From Solihabitans fulvus (lineage in GTDB: Bacteria > Actinomycetota > Actinomycetes > Mycobacteriales > Pseudonocardiaceae): DNA of 64,000 nt. This document shows positions 35,889 to 45,013 of this stretch, one piece after another; the first letter of the stretch is position 1, and every line of letters starts with the position of its first letter. The position numbers and the translations under genes are program-made. The stretch is taken from NCBI RefSeq assembly GCF_008386585.1, contig NZ_VUOB01000059.1, positions 62,773 to 126,772 of the forward strand. The letters are read 5' to 3'. The notes under the pieces were generated by a model. The model ran no database searches. It worked only from the letters and a program-made list of their open reading frames with translations, and was not told the DNA's origin.

Positions 35889-37007
35889 GTGCGAGTACTG
35901 ATCGTTGGTGGCGGCGTGCTGGGGACCATGCACGCCTGGCAGGCCGTGGAACGCGGCCATGACGTGGTCCAGCTCGAGCGCGAGCCCGAGGCCCGAGGGG
36001 CGTCGGTGCGCAACTTCGGGCTGGTCTGGGTCGGCGGGCGGGCGGCGGGCGACGAACTGGACACGGCGCTGCGCGCCCGCGAGCTGTGGGCCGAGCTCGG
36101 CCGACGCGCGCCGGGACTCGGCTTCCGCGCCAACGGTTCGCTGACCGTGCTGCGCACGCCGACCGAACTGGCCGTCGCCGAGGAGACCGTGGCCCGCGCC
36201 GACGCGGCCGCGCGAGGCCTCGCCCTGCTCGGGCCGGACGCGGCGCGCGCGGTCAACCCCGCGCTGCGCGGCGACCTGCTCGGCGCGCTGCACTGCGACC
36301 GCGACGCCGCCGTCGAGCCGAGGACCGCCCAGCCGGTGCTGCGCGAGCTGCTGCTGGCCACCGGCCGCTACACCTGGCTGCCCGGCCGCGAGGTGCGCGA
36401 CGTGGACACCGGCGGTGTCCGAGACGACCGGGGCGAGCGACACGCGGCGGACGTCGTGGTGCTGTGCACCGGGGCCTGGCTCGGCGGCCTGGTGCGGGAG
36501 ATCGCCGGCACGCCGCCGGTGCGCCGCGTGCGGCTCCAGATGATGCAGACCGATCCGCTCGACGAGCAGCTGACCACGTCCGTCGCCGACGGCGACAGCC
36601 TGCGCTACTACCCGGCCTACCGGGGCGCGGCGCTCGACGAGCTCAACCGCACCCAGCCACAGCCCGCCATCGCCGCCGAGCACGCCATGCAGCTGCTGGT
36701 CGTGCAGCGGCTGGACGGCGGCCTGACCATCGGCGACACCCACGGCTACGCCGAGCCGTTCCCGTTCGACGTGGACGAGGACCCCTACGAGCACCTGACC
36801 GAGGTCGCCGCGAGCGTGCTCGGCCGGCCGCTGCCCAGGATCAGGCGGCGCTGGTCCGGGATCTACGCGCAGTGCCTGGACACCGGTCAGGTGGTGCACC
36901 GCGAGCGCGTCGCCGACGGCGTGTGGCTGGTGACCGGTCCTGGCGGCCGGGGCATGACCTGTTCGCCGGCGATCGCCGAGCAAACCGCAGAGGAGCTGGG
37001 ACTGTGA
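35889..37007 (+). CDS. FAD-dependent amino-acid-oxidase-family enzyme (TIGR03364-like)
   Basis: 372-aa DAO-family flavoenzyme: N-terminal FAD loop VLIVGGGVLGTMHAWQAVERGHDVVQLERE, then GASVRNFGLVWVGGR, the substrate domain, and the C-terminal GVWLVTGPGGRGMTCSPAIAEQ that closes the FAD site. The RNFG(L/M) stretch and its overlapping HAD partner identify the TIGR03364 clade, which is syntenic with phosphonatase-like hydrolases (TIGR03351) and sometimes phosphonate transporters. Likely an oxidative step on an aminoalkylphosphonate or related amine (inference). The start is uncertain: GTG 35889 begins the Rossmann strand directly, GTG 35880 and ATG 35820 are open alternatives, and none has a ribosome site. 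Confidence 0.85.
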   Translation: MRVLIVGGGVLGTMHAWQAVERGHDVVQLEREPEARGASVRNFGLVWVGGRAAGDELDTALRARELWAELGRRAPGLGFRANGSLTVLRTPTELAVAEETVARADAAARGLALLGPDAARAVNPALRGDLLGALHCDRDAAVEPRTAQPVLRELLLATGRYTWLPGREVRDVDTGGVRDDRGERHAADVVVLCTGAWLGGLVREIAGTPPVRRVRLQMMQTDPLDEQLTTSVADGDSLRYYPAYRGAALDELNRTQPQPAIAAEHAMQLLVVQRLDGGLTIGDTHGYAEPFPFDVDEDPYEHLTEVAASVLGRPLPRIRRRWSGIYAQCLDTGQVVHRERVADGVWLVTGPGGRGMTCSPAIAEQTAEELGL

Positions 37008-37681
37008 CCGGGATCGATCTCGTCGTGCTGGACATGGCCGGTACGACCGTCGCCGACGACGGGCTGGTCGAGCGGGCGTTCACCTCGGCGATCGGCTCGG
37101 TCGGCGTGCGCGTCGAGGACGAGCGGTACCAGGGCATGCTCGACCACGTTCGCGCGACCATGGGGCAGTCCAAGATCACCGTGTTCCGCACGCTGCTCGA
37201 CGGCGACGAGAACACGGCCCAGCGCGCGAACTCCGCGTTCGAGACGGCCTACGCCGAGCTGGTCGCGCAGGGCCACTGCGCGCCGATCCCCGGCGCAGAG
37301 GACGCGATTCGCGCGCTGCGCGGCGCTGGCGTGCTTGTCGCGTTCAGCACCGGGTTCGCCAGGCCGACCCAGCAGGCGATCCTGACCGCGCTCGGCTGGC
37401 GGGACCTGGCCGACCTGGCGATCACGCCAGCGGAGGCCGGCAGGGGGCGGCCGTACCCGGACATGGTGCTCGCCGCGCTGCTCCGCCTCGGGCTCGCCGA
37501 CGTGCGCAGGGTCGCGGTCGCCGGGGACACGCCGTCGGACGTGCTCACCGGCCTGCGAGCGGGCGCCTCGGTGGTGGCCGGCGTGCTCACCGGCGCTGGC
37601 GACCGCGTCTCGCTCGCCGAAGCCGGGGCGACGCACGTGCTCGACTCCGTCCGCGAGCTCCCCTCGGTGGTGCTCGGCTGA
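37004..37681 (+). CDS. Phosphonatase-like HAD hydrolase (TIGR03351-like)
   Basis: 225-aa haloacid-dehalogenase-fold hydrolase. Motif I is DMAGTTVAD, with the GTT of the phosphonoacetaldehyde hydrolase branch. Motif II is AFSTGFAR, the lysine region is GRGRPYPDMVLAAL, and motif III/IV is VAVAGDTPSDVLTGLRAGA. The lysine that forms the Schiff base in true PhnX is not evident. Translation is coupled: its GTG overlaps the stop of the FAD enzyme as GTGA. Together they form a conserved pair of predicted phosphonate (or phosphate-ester) metabolism. Confidence 0.87.
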   Translation: MTGIDLVVLDMAGTTVADDGLVERAFTSAIGSVGVRVEDERYQGMLDHVRATMGQSKITVFRTLLDGDENTAQRANSAFETAYAELVAQGHCAPIPGAEDAIRALRGAGVLVAFSTGFARPTQQAILTALGWRDLADLAITPAEAGRGRPYPDMVLAALLRLGLADVRRVAVAGDTPSDVLTGLRAGASVVAGVLTGAGDRVSLAEAGATHVLDSVRELPSVVLG

Positions 37682-37715
37682 GGTGGGCGCCCGGCTGAGT
37701 GGGCGCCCGGCTGAG
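37675..37715. repeat. Short tandem repeat after the HAD gene
   Basis: About 2.4 copies of a 16-17-bp unit (CGGCTGAG-GTGGGCGCC), starting at the HAD stop codon. The GGGCGCCC cores are self-complementary; it could act as a weak terminator. Confidence 0.55.
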
Positions 37716-37869
37716 CCACTGACTGGTGGTGCGGATCGGGCGTCTGGTGCACGCCGGTTGCCCGATCGGTCACATAGGCGCAAGCCGCTGATTCCTTTGG
37801 CGTAGCTGGACATCACAGTACGGACAAACGGCTTGTGACGCGGGGTGCGGTGCGGCAGGTTCGTGCCTC

Positions 37870-38700
37870 GTGTCCGAACCCGTCGCCGACCTGCCGCAGT
37901 CCACCTGGCAGCCGCCGGTCCCGCAGCCGACCGACCAGCCTGCCGCCTGGTACCCGCAGGGCCCCGCGCCGATGCCGCAGATGGCGCCCGGCGAGGAACG
38001 GCCGACCGGGCCAACCGGGCCGACCAACGGCCTTGCCGTCACCTCGTTCGTGCTGAGCCTCATCGGCGGCCTGGTGATCTCGACCGTCCTCGGAATCGTC
38101 GCGTTGCGCCAGATCCGCCTCAGGGGCGAGCGCGGGCGGGGGCTGGTGACGGCGGGCTTCGTGCTGTCCGGGCTGTGGGTGATCGGGACGATCGTGGCCG
38201 TGGTTCTGGTCAGCGCGCCGACCCGCTCGCAGCCGCACGCCGTCGCCGCGGGGTCGAGCACCTCGGCAAGGGCGAGCACCTCGGCAAGGCCGACCACCCG
38301 TGCGGGCACGGCCACCCATCCGACCGGCGAGACCGGGTCGGTGCAGCCGGCGCAGCTGCGCGCCAAGGACTGTTTCGACGGCATCCACGGGTCGGGCCAG
38401 ACGACGATCCTCCGCGTCACGCTCGTCCCGTGCGCCCAGCCGCACGACGCCGAGATGCTGACCGAACTCACGTTGACCGACAGCCAGTTCCCCGGGCAGA
38501 CAGCGGTGCTCGAAGAGGCCAAGACGAAGTGCGCGGACGGCGCCGAGGCCGAAGTGGCCGGCAGCCCGATCCTCGCGCAGCTGGAGCTGTACGTGATGGC
38601 GCCGACGTCGCTCACCTGGGCGCACGGCGACCGGACCGTGCGGTGCGTGGCCATCGACATCGACGGGGGCAAGCTGCCGGGGCCGGTGCACCCGCGCTGA
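37870..38700 (+). CDS. DUF4190/septum-formation-like membrane protein
   Basis: 276 aa. A cytoplasmic Pro/Gln-rich N-terminus (about 1-55) is followed by two close membrane helices (LAVTSFVLSLIGGLVISTVLGIVAL, LVTAGFVLSGLWVIGTIVAVVLV) in the DUF4190 pattern. A Ser/Thr/Ala-rich linker with a repeated STSARAST segment follows, then an extracellular domain with three or four cysteines (KDCFDG, VPCAQPHDAEML, TKCADG, VRCVAI) resembling the septum formation family domain. Found often in actinomycetes; role in the envelope not established. GTG 37870 lacks a ribosome site. Confidence 0.8.
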   Translation: MSEPVADLPQSTWQPPVPQPTDQPAAWYPQGPAPMPQMAPGEERPTGPTGPTNGLAVTSFVLSLIGGLVISTVLGIVALRQIRLRGERGRGLVTAGFVLSGLWVIGTIVAVVLVSAPTRSQPHAVAAGSSTSARASTSARPTTRAGTATHPTGETGSVQPAQLRAKDCFDGIHGSGQTTILRVTLVPCAQPHDAEMLTELTLTDSQFPGQTAVLEEAKTKCADGAEAEVAGSPILAQLELYVMAPTSLTWAHGDRTVRCVAIDIDGGKLPGPVHPR

Positions 38701-38755
38701 AGATCGTGAAATTGTGAAGTCCTGTCGGTACCCAGGGGTAAGCTTTCAGCTACGG

Positions 38756-38772
38756 GCAGTGATTTTCACTGC
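38756..38772. promoter_or_regulatory. Dyad ahead of the NTPase/PBP fusion gene
   Basis: GCAGTGA-TTT-TCACTGC, perfect 7-bp arms with a 3-nt centre, 36 bp before the start codon. Likely an operator or a 5' hairpin. GTACC(C/T)(A/G)GGGG also appears twice (around 38728 and 38795). Confidence 0.45.
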
Positions 38773-38808
38773 TGGTCGTGCGGTGGGGGACTCGTACCTG
38801 GGGGACAC

Positions 38809-41800
38809 ATGGCGCTGGAAGCTGACATTGGCCTGGTCGGCCGCGCCGACACCGCTGCCCTGATCGAGTCCCTGATCGACCGGCGTTCCCGGCAGCCGCT
38901 GCCGATCATCGTCGCGTACGGCCCTGGCGGCAGCGGCAAGACCGCGCTGCTCGACCACCTCAAGCGCCGCTACCACGAGGCGCCGATGGCCAGGGTGGAC
39001 CTCGACAAGGCGGGTTCCAAGTCCTGCAAGGACATTCTGGACGTCGTCTGCGGCCAGCTCCGCACCTACTCGCACCGGCAGTTCGGCCGATTACGGTTAC
39101 CCAGGTACGCGCTCGCCAGGCTCGCGGTGTCCACGTCGAACAAGCCGGACGACTCCGTCGAGCCCTACCGCAGGGCGCGGGACCTGGTGGCGCAACGGAT
39201 GACCAGCCTCCTCGCGGTCACCGACGTCGCCGTGTCCGCGGCCGAGGCGGCGCCCCCGGCCAAGGGTCTCGCCAAGCTGCTCCGGCCCGTTCTGCGCTGG
39301 CTGGTCACGCTGGCCGTCGTCGCGCCGCCCTGGCTGCGCGTGCTGCTGGCCGGCCGCACGTTCGCCTCCGCGTTGCGTTGGTACGAAAGGGAAGCCGGCG
39401 CGAAGCTGCTGGAGCGGGACTGCAAGGTCGACGAGGCGATCGTGCAGACCTGGCAGCTGCTCGGCAGCGACGAGCGAAGCGACCAGCTGACGCTGGAGCG
39501 GTTGCTGGTCGCGGCGTTCCTCGCCGATCTCAAGGCGTTGTACGGCAGGAGCCGGTACCGCAGGATGAACTGCCTGCTGCTGCTCGACGGCGCGGACCTG
39601 TTGGCCGGCATCGACACCTTCCTGCCGCCGCGCCGATCGGCCTCGCCGCCCGTCACCGACTTCCTGCACCTGCTGGCCGAGGCCCGCCGAGGCGACGCGG
39701 ACGTGCCGCTGCTGGTCGTGGCCACCAAGCAGTCCGGGCAGCGCGATCCCGTGCGGGAACACGACTTCGACGCCGATCCCGTCGCGGTCGCCGAACGGCG
39801 CTACGCCGAGTGGCGGCGGCGGTACGAGCAGGAGCCCGCTCGCAACGGCGACGTGAGCGCCGCCTACCTGCCGATCCGGCTGTGCCCGTTCACCAGGGAG
39901 CAGACCAGGCAGTTCCTGGTGGAGTGGAACCGACTGCGCGAGACCACGGTGGAGTCCGAGGCGCTGGTCGAGGAGCTGCACGAGGTCACCCACGGGCATC
40001 CGCTCGCCGTGCGGCTGGCCAGCCAGCTCGTCGACTTCGTGTCGCAGCGCGACCAGGTGATCCCGTCGGTGCGGGCCGTGTTCGACGAACGGCTCCCGGT
40101 GGACGAGACCACCAACTACCAGGAGGGCACGGTCGGGGACTACCTGCTGTTGCGCTTCCTGCAACGGTTTCCCGGCGGCGACGACGTGCCAGAGCGGGCG
40201 CTTGCTCGGCAGATGTTCGCGCGGCTGGCCGCGCCGCGCAGGCTGGACCGGGCGACCATCCGGATGCTCGTGCCGGAGTGGTCGGCGGAGAACCTGAGCG
40301 AGCTGATGAGCACCCTCAGCTTCGTGGAGCGGGTCGTCGACCAGGGCGACGAGCACTTCGTGCTGCACCCGCTGCTGCGCGACCTGTTGGCCAGGCGGCT
40401 GCGCGACCAGCCGCCCTACAGCAGGTTCTCGCACACCCTGGTGCACGAGCTGCTCAAGCAGCACTTCGAGCAGCTCGGCGAGCAGAAGGAGGTGCTGTAC
40501 CACTCGCTGGCGCTTGGCGAGGTGCACCACGTGGCCGGGCTGCTCAGCCCGCGCATCGAGGCCGGCAACAACCACTGGCTGACCGACCTGAGCGCGATCG
40601 CCGAGGCGCCGATGCCGCCGAGCAACGAGCTGGCCACGACGCCGAGGCTGCGCAAGATCCTGGAACGGTTGCTGCACAGCAGGATCGACCGGTTCGTCTT
40701 CCCCGAGATCGGCAAGGTCGAGGCCGCGATCATGGCGACCTGGCAGCTGCGCTCGTGCACCAGCACGGTGCGCCGCACCCCCGAGCTGTTCGACGGCGTG
40801 CTCACCACCTATCGCGCGCTGGACTCCCGCAGCGGCCCCGCCGTGCGCGCCCACCTGGCCAAGTACCGCACCCTCAAGCGCGCCACCGAGGACGGCACGC
40901 CGGCCCCCGCGCCACCAACGCTGCCCGGCTACTGCACCGGCCCCGGCCGGTATCCCTACCCCAAGGTGTGGCCGCAGCGGAACGCGGTCCGGCGCGGCGC
41001 GATGCTGCTGGTCATGGTGCTGCTGGTCGGCTACACCGCGCTCTACGTTGGCCACACCCGGCTCTACTGCGACAGGTTCGGCCCGCTCGACGCGGCGGGG
41101 CTCGGCCGCGCGCTGTGGGACGACAGCCTTTCCCTGACGAAGGCGGCGGGCGGCGAGTGCATCGGCGTGACCGACACCGCCGGGGTGTTCGCCTACCAGC
41201 CTGCCGACAAGCTCTCCGGCGACGACCGGGAGGTCGCGGAACTGAGCAGGCTCATCCAGGACCAGAACGACCAGGTGCGGGCCGAGGTCGACGGCGGGAA
41301 GCGCGACTACGTGACGATCGTGGTGGCCACCATGCTCAGCACGGTCGACGAGCCGCCCGCCCGCGACCTGTCCGCCGGGGTGAACGAGCTGCGCGGCGCC
41401 TACCTCGCGCAGCGGGACTGGAACAGCTTAGGGACGTCGCGGGCGTTGCCGGATCCGTTGCTGCGCATCGTGTTGGCCAACTTCGGCGGCGACTCGCTGC
41501 ACGCCGAGGAGACCGCCGTGCGGATCCGCGCGCTCGCCGAGCGGGACCACACGGTCATCGCGGTGACCGGGATGGGGCAGACGCGCGACCAGACGATCGG
41601 GGCCGCCGCGATGCTCGGCGGTTCCACCAAGGAGTGGCCGGGCCTGCCGATGGTGGCGTCGGTGCCCTCCGGCGACGACTTCACCGGGAAGTTCCAGTTC
41701 TTCCGCTCGGCGCCGACCAACACCCGCCAGGCCGAGGTGGCGGTCAAGTACCTCGTCTCCAAGGCCCGCAGCCACTCCGCGCCGTTCACCGCGCAGAAAT

Positions 41801-42663
41801 ACACCCCCTACCTGGTGTACGACCGGGTCGACCCCTACAGCTCGGATCTGATCAGGCAGTACGAGATCTCCCTCAAGGCGGACCAGGAGTCTCCCAACCC
41901 GGTGCTCGGGCCGCAGTTCAAGCTGGACTACGAGGCGGACAGCCTCAACAGCAACTCGGTGGCGCAGAAGCTCAACGCGAGCGCCGCGCAGATCTGCCGC
42001 CACGCCGAGGACCCGAACACCGGCGACCCGGTGATCATGTACGCGGGGCGCACCAACCAGATGCCCACGCTGCTCGACGCGCTGAGCCGCAGCTCGTGCG
42101 GCCGGCGGGCGATCATCTTCGGCGCGGACGACCTGTCCCAGCTGGAGACCGCGGGCTTCCGCGACCTGGCCGGGCGCGAGGAGTACGCCAACGGTCGGTT
42201 GCTCTTCACGACCTTCGGCGCGACCCAGGACGGCTGGAACCGCCTGAGCCAGTCGACCGGGGTGCCCGGCCAGGTCGAGCAGTTCTTCTCGGACTACCAG
42301 GACCTCCAGGACGAGCAGCGCGCCGCGGGCGGCGGGGCGTTCCGCACCGGCCCCAACGGGCACATCATGCTCGCCTACGACGCGGTCCGGCTGACCCTCA
42401 GCGCGGTCGGCCGCCTGCACCCGAGCGGCGCCGACGTGCACAACCGGCAGGAACTCCTCAGGCAGTTGCAGGCGACGACCGGGCCGGACACGTTCAACGG
42501 GGTCGGTGGCCCGATCGACTTCGGACCCCCGGAGACCTACCCGACCCAGGCCGGCGGCGACGCCAGGAACAAGCTGGTTGCCGTGCAGGAACTCCAGCTC
42601 GACGGCGGCGCGCTGCATCCGGTGTTCCAGTGCGCGGAAGGGGTCGGCGACATCCCCTGCTGA
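38809..42663 (+). CDS. Transmembrane fusion of a STAND-like NTPase with a periplasmic-binding-protein type I domain
   Basis: 1284 aa. A P-loop NTPase fills the first ~450 residues: Walker A GPGGSGKT (38-45), Walker B CLLLLDGADLL near 254-264, followed by FTREQTRQFL and THGHPLAVRLAS, the sensor-like segments of AAA+/STAND ATPases. A hydrophobic stretch lies at ~158-185 (VLRWLVTLAVVAPPWLRVLL). A helical region (to ~720) leads to a strong membrane helix GAMLLVMVLLVGYTALYVG (~730-750). The outer half resembles branched-chain amino-acid-binding proteins: VTIVVATM, VIAVTGMGQTRDQT, KYTPYLVYDRVDPYSSDL, GHIMLAYDAVRLTLSAV. This predicts an outside ligand sensor controlling an inside NTPase. ATG follows GGGGGAC. 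Function unknown; an OmpR/kinase pair follows. Confidence 0.85.
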   Translation: MALEADIGLVGRADTAALIESLIDRRSRQPLPIIVAYGPGGSGKTALLDHLKRRYHEAPMARVDLDKAGSKSCKDILDVVCGQLRTYSHRQFGRLRLPRYALARLAVSTSNKPDDSVEPYRRARDLVAQRMTSLLAVTDVAVSAAEAAPPAKGLAKLLRPVLRWLVTLAVVAPPWLRVLLAGRTFASALRWYEREAGAKLLERDCKVDEAIVQTWQLLGSDERSDQLTLERLLVAAFLADLKALYGRSRYRRMNCLLLLDGADLLAGIDTFLPPRRSASPPVTDFLHLLAEARRGDADVPLLVVATKQSGQRDPVREHDFDADPVAVAERRYAEWRRRYEQEPARNGDVSAAYLPIRLCPFTREQTRQFLVEWNRLRETTVESEALVEELHEVTHGHPLAVRLASQLVDFVSQRDQVIPSVRAVFDERLPVDETTNYQEGTVGDYLLLRFLQRFPGGDDVPERALARQMFARLAAPRRLDRATIRMLVPEWSAENLSELMSTLSFVERVVDQGDEHFVLHPLLRDLLARRLRDQPPYSRFSHTLVHELLKQHFEQLGEQKEVLYHSLALGEVHHVAGLLSPRIEAGNNHWLTDLSAIAEAPMPPSNELATTPRLRKILERLLHSRIDRFVFPEIGKVEAAIMATWQLRSCTSTVRRTPELFDGVLTTYRALDSRSGPAVRAHLAKYRTLKRATEDGTPAPAPPTLPGYCTGPGRYPYPKVWPQRNAVRRGAMLLVMVLLVGYTALYVGHTRLYCDRFGPLDAAGLGRALWDDSLSLTKAAGGECIGVTDTAGVFAYQPADKLSGDDREVAELSRLIQDQNDQVRAEVDGGKRDYVTIVVATMLSTVDEPPARDLSAGVNELRGAYLAQRDWNSLGTSRALPDPLLRIVLANFGGDSLHAEETAVRIRALAERDHTVIAVTGMGQTRDQTIGAAAMLGGSTKEWPGLPMVASVPSGDDFTGKFQFFRSAPTNTRQAEVAVKYLVSKARSHSAPFTAQKYTPYLVYDRVDPYSSDLIRQYEISLKADQESPNPVLGPQFKLDYEADSLNSNSVAQKLNASAAQICRHAEDPNTGDPVIMYAGRTNQMPTLLDALSRSSCGRRAIIFGADDLSQLETAGFRDLAGREEYANGRLLFTTFGATQDGWNRLSQSTGVPGQVEQFFSDYQDLQDEQRAAGGGAFRTGPNGHIMLAYDAVRLTLSAVGRLHPSGADVHNRQELLRQLQATTGPDTFNGVGGPIDFGPPETYPTQAGGDARNKLVAVQELQLDGGALHPVFQCAEGVGDIPC

Positions 42664-42772
42664 GCGTGACCGACCCGACTCCCGGGGTTCGGGCAGCGCC
42701 GGATCCTCGAGGCTGGGACCCCGCGGCCACTCCAACGGGTGGTTCTCAGCAAGCTCCCAGCCAACTCCCAGG

Positions 42773-43534
42773 ATGGTCATCCATGCTGCTCACGTGGACG
42801 ACTCCAACACAGCGAACACGGCGACCGTGCTCGTGGTCGACGACGAGCCCAACATCCTCGAGCTGCTCTCCGCCGCGCTGCGGCTGAGCGGTTTCGTCGT
42901 GCACGCCGCCGAGAGCGGCACGCAGGCGCTCGCCTCGGCGCGGGAGTGCCGGCCCGACATCGTGGTGCTGGACGTGATGCTGCCCGACTACGACGGCTTC
43001 TCACTCGCCCGCACGCTGCGCACCGTGCACGAGCGGCTGCCGGTGCTGTTCCTCACCGCGCGCGACGCCGTCGAGGACCGCATCGCCGGCCTCACCGCGG
43101 GCGGCGACGACTACGTCACCAAGCCGTTCAGCCTCGAGGAAGTCGTGTTGCGGCTGCGCGCCATCCTGCGCCGCAGCCAGCCCCCCACCGAGGCCCCCTC
43201 CGACGACGGCAGGCTCCGGTACGCCGACCTCGAACTCGACGAGGACGCGCACGAGGTTCGCAGGGCCGGGGCACTCGTCCAGTTGTCTCCCACCGAGTTC
43301 AACCTGCTGCGCTACCTGATCGTCAACGCGGAGAAGGTGGTCAGCAAGCCGCAGATCCTCGACCGCGTGTGGAACTACGACTTCGGCGGCGACAGCCGGA
43401 TCGTCGAGTCCTACATCAGCTACCTGCGCAGGAAGATCGACATCGTGGACCCGCCGCTGATCCACACGATCCGGGGCGTCGGCTACTCGCTGCGGATGCC
43501 CCGGGACGGGCAGCCCGGCTCGCAGCGGGTCTGA
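42773..43534 (+). CDS. OmpR-family response regulator
   Basis: About 253 aa. The receiver has VLVVDDEPNI, the phosphoacceptor Asp in IVVLDVMLPDYDG, and Lys in DDYVTKPFSLEE. The C-terminal winged helix reads LVQLSPTEFNLLRYLIVNAEKVVSKPQILDRVW and ends with the wing HTIRGVGYSLRMP. It is closest in layout to the TcrA/TrcR type of actinobacteria. The start is unsure (ATG 42773 or GTG 42794, neither with a ribosome site). The stop overlaps the kinase ATG by 1 nt. It begins 109 bp after the NTPase/PBP fusion, with no strong terminator between. Confidence 0.93.
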   Translation: MVIHAAHVDDSNTANTATVLVVDDEPNILELLSAALRLSGFVVHAAESGTQALASARECRPDIVVLDVMLPDYDGFSLARTLRTVHERLPVLFLTARDAVEDRIAGLTAGGDDYVTKPFSLEEVVLRLRAILRRSQPPTEAPSDDGRLRYADLELDEDAHEVRRAGALVQLSPTEFNLLRYLIVNAEKVVSKPQILDRVWNYDFGGDSRIVESYISYLRRKIDIVDPPLIHTIRGVGYSLRMPRDGQPGSQRV

Positions 43535-44991
43535 TGACCGAGCAGCCGGTGCGCGCAAGGCGCACATGGACGCTGCGCGCCAGGTTGGTCGCGGCGCTGC
43601 TGGTGCTGGCCACCATCGGGCTCGCCGGTTTCGCCGTGGCGAGCGCGCTGCTGATCCAGCATTCGTTGTACGCCAAGGTCGACGAGCAGCTGCGCGCGCC
43701 GGAGGTGACCCGGTTCCTCCGACAGCCCCCGCAGACCGGGTCGTCCGGCCGGCACCTGCCGACCGACTTCCGGGTCGCGTTCTTCACCTCGTACGGCACC
43801 AAGTTCGACAGCCAGCCGGCCGGCGACACCGGCGGGCCCGCCTGGCCGACCATCGACGAGAGCACCGTTGCCAAGCAGGGCGCGCCGTTCACGGTCGCGG
43901 ACCAGAACGGCGGCGCGGACTGGCGGGTGCGGGTGACGGCGGCGTCGAACGGCACGCTGATCGCCACTGCGGTCTCGCTGGAAAGGACCGACGACACCAT
44001 CCGTCAGCTGCTCGTCATCGAGAGCGTGGTCGGCGCGTTCGTGTTGGTGCTGATCGGTTCCGTCGCCTACTACGTGGTGCGCATCGGCATGCGGCCGCTG
44101 ACCAGGATCGAGGACACCGCCGAGGCGATCGCGGGCGGCGAGCTGGATCGCAGGGTCGAGGACAGCGACCCGCGCACCGAGACGGGTCGGCTCGGCCGCG
44201 CGCTGAACACCATGCTCAGCAGGCTTGGCGCGGCGCTGCGTGAGCGGCAGCGCTCCGAGGCGCGGCTTCGCCGGTTCGTCGCGGACGCCTCGCACGAGCT
44301 GCGCACGCCGTTGACGTCGATCCGGGGCTTCGCCGAGCTGTACCGCAGCGGTGGCGCGCCGGAACGGGCCGACGTGGACCGGATGATGGAGCGGATCGAG
44401 AGCGAGGCCAAGCGGATGGGCCTGCTCGTCGAGGACCTGTTGATGTTGGCGAGGCTGGACCAGGAACGTGCGCTGGACCTCGCCGAGGTGGACCTGGTCG
44501 TGCTCGCCGGCGACGCGGTGCACGATGCCACGGTGCGGGATCCCGACCGGCCGATCAGCCTGCACACCCCGCAGGGCCCGGTGCGGGTGATCGGGGACGA
44601 GCACCGGCTTCGCCAGGTGCTGACCAACCTCGTCGGCAACGCGCTCACCCACACGCCGCCGGGCACCCCCGTGCAGGTGACGGTCGGCCGACAGCACGCC
44701 AGCGCCCGCAACGGCGAACCCATTGCCACCGCAGGGGTTCCGCCGCGCCAGTCGGGCGACCTCGCGGTGCTCGAGGTGCGCGACTCCGGCGCGGGCATCC
44801 CGGTCGAGGAGGCCCCGCACGTGTTCGACCGCTTCTACCGGGCCGATCCGGCGCGGTCACGGAAGCGGGGCGGGGCGGGCCTCGGGCTCGCCATCACCGC
44901 CGCGATCCTGGAGGCGCACAACGGATGCGTCGAACTGCTGTCCGATCCGACCAACGGCACGGTCTTCCGCGTCCTGCTGCCCATCACGTGA
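43534..44991 (+). CDS. Two-component sensor histidine kinase
   Basis: 485 aa. TM1 (VAALLVLATIGLAGFAVASALL), an extracellular sensor of ~125 residues (about 42-165), TM2 (VVGAFVLVLIGSVAYYVV), then HAMP (RPLTRIEDTAEAIAGGELD). The H-box is FVADASHELRTPLTSIRGFAEL, the N-box NLVGNALTHTPPG, G1 VRDSGAGIP, and G2 GGAGLGLAI. A ~20-residue insertion (QHASARNGEPIATAGVPPRQ) separates the N and G1 strands. Translationally coupled to its regulator by ATG/TGA overlap. Signal unknown; its position behind the PBP fusion makes that protein a candidate partner. Confidence 0.94.
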   Translation: MTEQPVRARRTWTLRARLVAALLVLATIGLAGFAVASALLIQHSLYAKVDEQLRAPEVTRFLRQPPQTGSSGRHLPTDFRVAFFTSYGTKFDSQPAGDTGGPAWPTIDESTVAKQGAPFTVADQNGGADWRVRVTAASNGTLIATAVSLERTDDTIRQLLVIESVVGAFVLVLIGSVAYYVVRIGMRPLTRIEDTAEAIAGGELDRRVEDSDPRTETGRLGRALNTMLSRLGAALRERQRSEARLRRFVADASHELRTPLTSIRGFAELYRSGGAPERADVDRMMERIESEAKRMGLLVEDLLMLARLDQERALDLAEVDLVVLAGDAVHDATVRDPDRPISLHTPQGPVRVIGDEHRLRQVLTNLVGNALTHTPPGTPVQVTVGRQHASARNGEPIATAGVPPRQSGDLAVLEVRDSGAGIPVEEAPHVFDRFYRADPARSRKRGGAGLGLAITAAILEAHNGCVELLSDPTNGTVFRVLLPIT

Positions 44992-45009
44992 CAGTCCACT
45001 GAGGACTGT
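44991..45009. terminator. Short hairpin between convergent kinase and HxlR genes
   Basis: ACAGTCC-ACTGA-GGACTGT: 7-bp perfect arms overlapping the kinase stop codon. It contains the variant TCCACTGAGGA (44995-45005) of the recurring palindrome. Confidence 0.45.
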
Positions 45010-45013
45010 TGGC

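Noticed and set aside
37675..37715. CRISPR-like repeat
   Set aside because: Only 2.4 copies of a 16-17-bp unit with no spacers; a simple tandem duplication.
38809..44991. Anti-phage defence island (STAND NTPase plus accessory genes)
   Set aside because: The NTPase has an extracellular ligand domain and sits beside an ordinary two-component pair; no nuclease, integrase, toxin or restriction gene is near.
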